Shown: positions 6,683-10,710 of the stretch, one piece after another
How the letters are laid out: each line of letters opens with the position of its first letter
Numbering within the stretch: position 1 is the stretch's first letter
Source of the DNA: Acropora yongei
Taxonomy: Eukaryota; Cnidaria; Anthozoa; Scleractinia; Acroporidae
DNA length: 10,710 bases
Assembly (NCBI GenBank): GCA_014634225.1
Contig: BLFN01000347.1
Span: 552,464-563,173, forward strand
Reading direction: 5' to 3'
The notes under the pieces: model-generated
The model's input: the letters and a program-made list of their open reading frames with translations, nothing else
Told to the model about the DNA's origin: nothing
The model's database searches: none
Made by a program: the position numbers and the translations under genes

Positions 6683-6710
6683 CTGAAGAAGAACTAACGC
6701 TCGGAACTTC
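6683..6710 (+). ncRNA. Hammerhead-like ribozyme core, copy 2, degenerate
   Basis: CTGAAGA (6683-6689) fits CUGANGA, with A at the variable position where copy 1 has C. The hairpin GAAC/TAAC/GCTC (6691-6702) corresponds to stem II but is mispaired. GGAAC (6703-6707) replaces GAAAC, and TTC (6708-6710) replaces the GTC triplet. This copy is therefore probably inactive. Its uninterrupted CTAACGCTCGGAAC shows what the insertion site in copy 1 looked like before the miniature element arrived. Confidence 0.45.
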
Positions 6711-6720
6711 ATTTTCAAAA

Positions 6721-7442
6721 TCTATTAAACTATTATGGACGAAACAGCAACCTCAACATGGCGCCGGACTGAGTGTGTGAACTGTTAGCTGTTGTACTCT
6801 TCTGACCATTATTGATAGTGCCTTGTGGTACATCTCAATAAATGGATCAAATATGCTAAAGTTGGAGGAAAACAGTCTTGACAGAGATTCTAAAAGGAAA
6901 AAAGACCAACACAATTGAAGACATTTCCTCTATTTTTCTTCTTCTGCCTCGTGGCCAGGTGCGCTTCTCAAACATGTTAAATCTAAACTTCTTTGATGTG
7001 AAATGTTTCTTTTGCTATGCACTATATAAAAGGTTATCTCTCGACTTAAATATTTCTCTCAGGCTTGTTCCTCCTCTGTAGAAGAGACAAGCGAACGTTA
7101 TTAATCACTTTATTTGATCTTGTCGTTTTGGTTCATAAGGAATGTTAAACCTTTTCAAAGTACCGAGTCTCGTTTTACAACCAGCTATCTGAAAACAGCA
7201 AATTTTCCTTTTCACTTTGATATCTTACACCATATTAACGATGTCAGTTGATCGTTGGGTAATTTGATTTTCCAAGGTTAAGGCTACAAACCAGTGAAGT
7301 CATCCAACACTCGCCGTCTTTTATTCCCTCGAAATGCCTCACAAGCCAAATCTTCTCATTGATCCTACCCTGCAATTCAATCTCAAGGCTCTCAAACCTA
7401 AACGAACCATTATTTGGAGATCACTTATAAGGAAGACCCTTA
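6721..7442. other. Non-coding stretch with one TATA-like motif
   Basis: A 67-codon plus-strand frame (6878-7081) starts at a non-ATG codon and has no domain. TATATAAAAGG at 7023-7033 is a good TATA-box match, but no start site or gene follows. TTTCTCTCAG ending at 7063 could be a splice acceptor but has no exon. Otherwise nothing was identified. Confidence 0.4.
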
Positions 7443-7518
7443 GCAACAATGACCGAAACCAGGTTGCTACCTAGCGGTTTTCATTAAAACAATGGTATCC
7501 TGCGGGTGTCATTGTTGC
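7443..7518. repeat. Fold-back repeat with 11-base perfect arms
   Basis: GCAACAATGAC (7443-7453) and GTCATTGTTGC (7508-7518) are perfect complements enclosing 54 bases. Inside, AGGT/ACCT flanked by AAACC/GGTTT gives a second nested hairpin. This may be a small MITE or solo fold-back. No target duplication was confirmed. Confidence 0.5.
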
Positions 7519-7645
7519 AGGCTCATAAAAACGGGCTCTGCCCATCGTCATTTAAGGATTTCCCACTTATTAAAGGAAAAGTCCTTTTAAAGCAGTTTTA
7601 AAATGAATGTCGAAAGAAATTTCACGATTACGACTACTACGCTTA
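7519..7645. other. Spacer, nothing identified
   Basis: This is a short spacer between the fold-back and the dispersed repeat. AAAGGAAAAGTCCTTTT (about 7573-7589) is a small self-complementary stretch. Confidence 0.4.
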
Positions 7646-7850
7646 GTGATTGGCTCAAAATTTTCGCGCCTGATTTTCAACTAATGAGAAGGGAAACCAC
7701 AACTAATCGCATCTTGTACACGCGATTTTTCCCGTGCTTTCAGATACAGATAACTTCAAGGAATTCTGAAGGGTTCATCGCCCTGTTTGTTCCTGTTATG
7801 ATCACTCGGAGTAATTACTTTGATATTGGCCTTTTGTTTTTCAGACCGCT
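7646..7850. repeat. Probable dispersed repeat with ATTGG and TTTCGCGCC motifs
   Basis: The block opens with GTGATTGGCTCAAAATTTTC, followed by GCGCC, and contains TTTTTCCCGTGCTTT. It closes near GTAATTACTTTGATATTGGCC. I recall this order of motifs as a common interspersed repeat in coral and other cnidarian genomes. The 83-codon plus-strand frame over it, from the ATG at 7603, is explained by the repeat and shows no protein domain. Boundaries and family are uncertain. Confidence 0.4.
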
Positions 7851-8035
7851 ATAGTTCAATAGCCAATCGCCAGATAAACCAAACCTTAACTTCGCCATCG
7901 ATGTGGCACTAAAGTTTCTTTCGAGATTAACATCTTCTTTCACTATTCAGACAGTACACACACACGACAGACAATTACTTTTTTGCTCATTCAATTTTGT
8001 TAGCTTCAAGTTTCCTTTGCTTTGCTTTCTTACAG

Positions 8036-8096
8036 GCGGGTTTCGGGTAACGTCGTTGTTGACGAACGAGTCTTCCTGCAGAAGGAATCATGCTAA
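8036..8096 (+). CDS. Weak candidate terminal coding exon, unknown product
   Basis: A strong 3' splice-site match, a pyrimidine tract TTTGCTTTGCTTTCTTACAG ending at 8035, precedes a short frame. After one base of a split codon it reads RVSGNVVVDERVFLQKESC and stops at TAA (8094-8096). The peptide is protein-like but only 19 residues. No upstream exon with a matching donor phase was identified, and AATAAA is not seen until about 8498. It could equally be chance or a pseudo-exon. Confidence 0.13.
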
Positions 8097-8284
8097 TCAC
8101 AAATTGACCTCGGAAGCAATACTTACGAAAAAAAGGAAAGGAAAAGGAGAGGAAATAATTTTGATTGAAGTGTCACGTTTATTTAACGCAAAGGCACATT
8201 AGTTAGAGACATTGAAAATTGAAATTAACCAAGAAATCTAATCAAATGTAGTTTTTACAGGAGACGGTAAAACCGAAGTATCCG
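8097..8284. other. Spacer, nothing identified
   Basis: Purine-rich AAAAAAAGGAAAGGAAAAGGAG lies at about 8128-8149. No gene or repeat family was seen. Confidence 0.4.
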
Positions 8285-8316
8285 GGGAAGAACCTCTCAC
8301 GGGAAGAACCTCTCAC
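8285..8316. repeat. Perfect 16-base tandem duplication
   Basis: GGGAAGAACCTCTCAC is present at 8285-8300 and again, unchanged, at 8301-8316. It directly precedes a hairpin and a fold-back element. Confidence 0.97.
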
Positions 8317-8322
8317 CGCTGA

Positions 8323-8339
8323 CCATTTGTCTCAAATGG
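8323..8339. repeat. Seven-pair perfect hairpin
   Basis: CCATTTG (8323-8329) and CAAATGG (8333-8339) pair perfectly around TCT. Confidence 0.85.
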
Positions 8340-8341
8340 CT

Positions 8342-8461
8342 GGCAAGATTCCAGGATCTCTCTTCTTGCCTTCCTTGGAGCGAGGACAGAAGAGATCTTT
8401 TCTCTCCCGCTCCAAGAAAGGGAAAAGAGAAATAATGGGAACGAGGTTGATGGATCTTGCC
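8342..8461. mobile_element. ~120-bp fold-back (palindromic) element
   Basis: The outer ends GGCAAGAT (8342-8349) and ATCTTGCC (8454-8461) are perfect inverted complements. An inner pair of imperfect arms (8369-8393 and 8398-8422) shares CTTGGAGCG and its complement CGCTCCAAG and meets at a central GATC (8394-8397). This symmetry explains why open frames of similar length appear on both strands here. A non-autonomous fold-back transposon is the likeliest reading. No flanking target duplication was found. Confidence 0.6.
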
Positions 8462-8842
8462 TTTGATGATAAGAGACAAATTTGCAATCAAAAACAAATA
8501 AATACTTTGTAGACAAAAGCACGATTTATTTCGCTGCCTTCTTTCGTTTACATTTTCTAAGACACCTGGTTATCATGCATTGCAGATAAAATTCCAGCTG
8601 ATTGTCTTAAAACGCTCCTACATTTTATTTCCTGAGTCCTGACAGATATTCATTTCGCTTCATGCTAAATTCAACCTGTTGCTGACGGATTCCGCCAGGC
8701 CTATAAAAACCTTCAGTCTTCATCTCTTCAGGCACCTAGCCACCGAGAAGCGAATACTGTCTTTTTTTTCCTGAGCTCTTCTGTCAGCTCTAGCAGGATA
8801 AAAACAATAGTAATGTGACACTGAAGAGACAATGACAAAGAT
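8462..8842. other. Non-coding stretch with a TATA-like motif
   Basis: TATAAAAA at 8702-8709, in a GCC/CC context, is followed about 30 bases later by TTCAGG, which resembles an initiator. No coding start can be connected. Nothing else was identified. Confidence 0.35.
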
Positions 8843-9014
8843 CATAATGATGAACATGATCATGATGTTGATGATAAGATGATGATGACGAAGATAACGA
8901 CGATGATGATGGTGATGTTGATGACGACGATGATGATGGTGAGGATGATGGTGACGACGGTGACGATGACGACGAAGATGATGATGACTATGATGATGAC
9001 GATTATTATGATGA
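8843..9014. repeat. Compound GAT/GAC trinucleotide microsatellite
   Basis: About 170 bases are built almost wholly of GAT and GAC triplets with occasional GGT and GAA. On the minus strand it translates as a His/Arg-rich frame, which I regard as a by-product of the repeat. Confidence 0.95.
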
Positions 9015-9584
9015 AACAAAGGAATAATTAATTAGTCGCCATTTATGAATAAGGTCTATAGCAGGAACACCATATGAACACGCTATTGCATTCTAGCAGG
9101 CACAAAATAGAGTTCATCTCAGTAATAACTTTGCTTTATTTCTTTGATTTCATGAAGGCCACTGAAAAAAAAGATAAAAAAAACAACGAATAACAAATCC
9201 TGTCGTGCTAAATTTTGCACTCCAACAGTTTCAAGTTGTCCTTCTCTCAACAAAAGCTTGCCCAAAAAATGTGTTTCATGTTGACCAAAATCATCAAAAT
9301 TGCAAATTACAATGTGGTGAAGAATATAGCAATATCATAATGACCAAGAAGTCTGGTGGATTTAGTGAAAAAGCAACAAATCTGCCAATAGAGTGCTTTA
9401 ATCCAAGGAAAAGTAGATATCTTGAAGATCAATTATTCAGAATGAAACCCATTTTAAATGACATTAACCATGCCTTACATTCCCAAATTCTTTGGTTTGT
9501 CAACTTTTGTGTTTAATAAATAGTTAATAATGATAAAAATGGTCAATAACGATGATAATAATGAAATAAACAATAAAATTCCTG
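9015..9584. other. AT-rich stretch with a doubtful 103-codon frame
   Basis: A plus-strand frame spans 9205-9516 but begins with GTG. Its first internal ATG is only at about residue 46, leaving fewer than 60 codons. It has scattered cysteines and no recognisable domain. The sequence resembles untranslated or intergenic DNA more than coding sequence. Confidence 0.35.
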
Positions 9585-9774
9585 TGCCAGTGCAGCTTTT
9601 TTCCCCTTGTTCCTTTCTAAGGCCACCGAAAGTGAAAATTATGCATGGATTATGCAAACTGTTGCTTGAATCACCTGTAATGTTAATAAGGGCCTGTCCT
9701 GACTCCGTCAAGTTGTTACTGAACAGCTGTACTGAGTCTGGCCTCCTAGCACATATATAAGAAAAAAAAAACAA
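9585..9774. other. Less AT-rich island open on both strands
   Basis: The plus strand reads an amphipathic stretch KIMHGLCKLLLESPVMLIRA and on to a stop at 9758-9760. The minus strand is also open. Neither translates to a domain I recognise. It could be a fragment of an old repeat or exon. Confidence 0.15.
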
Positions 9775-9836
9775 TTCATTTTACTCAACTACAAGGTATC
9801 AACCAGATCTAGACTGGCAAACAACCTCAATCAGCC

Positions 9837-9868
9837 TTAAGTAAATGTCAAGTTAAGTAAGTGTCAGT
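9837..9868. repeat. Imperfect 16-base tandem duplication
   Basis: TTAAGTAAATGTCAAG (9837-9852) is followed by TTAAGTAAGTGTCAGT (9853-9868), with three differences. Confidence 0.8.
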
Positions 9869-10327
9869 GTTAAATTTGTTATATAAATAATATTCTAATC
9901 ATTTCTTAGTTTTATAGTTTTAGATATTTTAAATATTTAAATTACCATGGGAATTTCAATTTTTTTATCATTTCTCATTGTCCTATAGTTTTAAATATTT
10001 TATCGAGTATTGTAATTACTTTGAAAAGCCAGAATTTGAAAAGCAATAAAGTTATTACTCTCTAAGTTGTGAAAACTTGTTTTTGTCAATGTTTGTTGAT
10101 TAGACTGGAAGCAATCATTCAGCTGACAACTTCAATGTATCTGACAGCTGCAACAGCAGAAAAGTGACCTTTTATTTCCATTCTTAGGTTACTGTAATAA
10201 TCATTAAAATAGACCACAAGATTTAAAGTTGATTTTGCTTGTTTTTTAGTTTATTGTTTGTTTTTTAAATTTCATTCTTCTTTGAGGAGTTTTTGTCCTT
10301 CTGGATGTAAGAGGTGTAAGCTCATTT
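9869..10327. other. AT-rich tract resembling 3'-untranslated sequence
   Basis: Two related TATAGTTTTAGATATTTT-like stretches lie near 9913 and 9985. No coding frame is present. The only functional candidate is the poly(A) signal at 10045. Confidence 0.4.
10045..10050 (+). promoter_or_regulatory. Possible polyadenylation signal
   Basis: AATAAA is followed within about 50 bases by a GT-rich stretch (TTGTTTTTGTCAATGTTTGTTG region), as expected downstream of a cleavage site. The associated transcript is unknown. Confidence 0.2.
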
Positions 10328-10586
10328 GCATGAAGTTAAAGTCACTTTATTTTACGTCGGTAGTTCCTTCAGCTACGAGACTGGTATTAATGGAAGCCGA
10401 CGGTGCGCCCTTTACCCCCCTGCCTCTGTCAGTGCTCCGTGTTACGGGTATGCAAAGCTATGGCTACACGGATCAGAGGAAAGTCGAAGCAGACTTTGAA
10501 GTCACTGAAGATCGAACTGGAGACCTCTTGCTCAGAAAGCCGCGCTCCACCCAACTGAGCCACGATTGCATTAACTGCACGCAGCA
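10328..10586 (-). mobile_element. tRNA-headed SINE, minus strand
   Basis: On the minus strand an A box, TGGCTCAGTTGG (complement of 10551-10562), and a B box, AGTTCGATCTT (complement of 10508-10518), lie at Pol III-like spacing. A body follows containing CTTTCCTCTGATCCGTGTAG, GAGCACTGACAGAGG and GGGCGCACCGTCGGCTTCC. It ends near an AAAGTGACTTTAA-like sequence at about 10330. I recall this body as an interspersed coral SINE. The A box is identical to that of the element at 5263, but the body differs, so it is a separate family sharing a tRNA-like head. The 111-codon plus-strand frame across it is a by-product. The B box is slightly degenerate. Confidence 0.75.
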
Positions 10587-10710
10587 AAATTAATGGTTAA
10601 CCAAGGAAAAGTATCAAACCATATAGAAAGGCAGGGAATGGAGAAGCTAACTTTATTGCTCATGTACATTTATCTTTTTTTTCCATTGCTCCACTTTATC
10701 AAGAATGTCG

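Larger units (their letters stand above)
6436..6720 (+). mobile_element. Penelope-like terminal repeat relic with tandem ribozyme-like units
   Basis: Two copies of a unit built on CTGANGA, a small hairpin and GAAA-like/CGTC-like sequence start at 6477 and 6683. With the 107-base insertion footprint discounted, they lie 99 bases apart. The flanking block ACTAGGGTTCCCACAAAT (6459-6476) and the spacer, with TTTTACGG and GGATTTTCGCCAATCTT, are ones I recall as repeated in coral genomes. Small hammerhead ribozymes with a minimal stem III, repeated in tandem and active as dimers, are reported from the termini of Penelope-like retroelements. No reverse transcriptase or GIY-YIG coding sequence is visible, so this would be an isolated terminal fragment. 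Assignment to Penelope is an inference from the ribozyme-like core. Confidence 0.5.

Noticed and set aside
8297..8522. Open frames of 61-69 codons on both strands
   Set aside because: Both are explained by the palindromic symmetry of the fold-back element.
8720..9019. His/Arg-rich minus-strand frame of 99 codons
   Set aside because: It is the translation of the GAT/GAC microsatellite, not a metal-binding protein.
10258..10593. Plus-strand 111-codon open frame, longest in the window
   Set aside because: It covers the minus-strand SINE and begins in T-rich flank without an ATG; no protein domain.
1..10710. Bacterial operon, phage, CRISPR array or integron
   Set aside because: No long coding frames, no ribosome-binding sites, no regularly spaced direct repeats with unique spacers; the content is typical of animal intergenic DNA.

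Overview
The window looks like non-coding nuclear DNA from a metazoan, most likely an anthozoan cnidarian such as a stony coral. It is AT-rich. No frame carries a long recognisable protein, there are no bacterial ribosome-binding sites or operon structure, and there are many degenerate small transposable elements and simple repeats. The anthozoan assignment rests on my recollection of several repeat families that recur in coral genomes: tRNA-headed SINEs, a Penelope-type terminal repeat with a hammerhead-like core, and a TTAA-flanked miniature element. I could not check this against a database. No gene here can be named with confidence.

Layout. 1-1139 is mostly unannotatable AT-rich DNA with one weak candidate first exon (129-242, plus). 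1140-1372 is a 5'-truncated SINE on the minus strand. 1376-2085 holds only a small E-box cluster. 2086-2719 carries the most gene-like open frame, on the minus strand, split by a perfect 13-base-period tandem duplication. 2720-4000 has short open frames of doubtful meaning and a possible TATA/CACGCCC site. 4006-4245 is an island open on both strands, rich in inverted repeats. 4250-5250 is AT-rich with a trinucleotide microsatellite.

The densest part is 5250-6720, a nest of mobile-element relics. It holds a plus-strand SINE with an internal 26-base duplication, three spaced B-box-like motifs, an 18-base perfect palindrome, a roughly 210-bp terminal-inverted-repeat element, and a Penelope-like terminal repeat with two hammerhead-ribozyme-like cores about 99 bases apart once an insertion is discounted. 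A 103-bp TTAA-flanked miniature element has landed inside the first core, so the order of events can be read.

From 6720 to the end there are two fold-back elements (7443-7518, 8342-8461), a dispersed repeat (7646-7850), a GAT/GAC microsatellite (8843-9014), an AT-rich tract resembling 3'-UTR sequence with one plausible poly(A) signal, and a minus-strand SINE (10328-10586).

No set of genes working together is visible. What the window records is layered transposition: Pol III-type retroposons, a Penelope-like retroelement relic and DNA-transposon derivatives nested in one another. The most interesting signal is the tandem hammerhead-like pair and its interruption.
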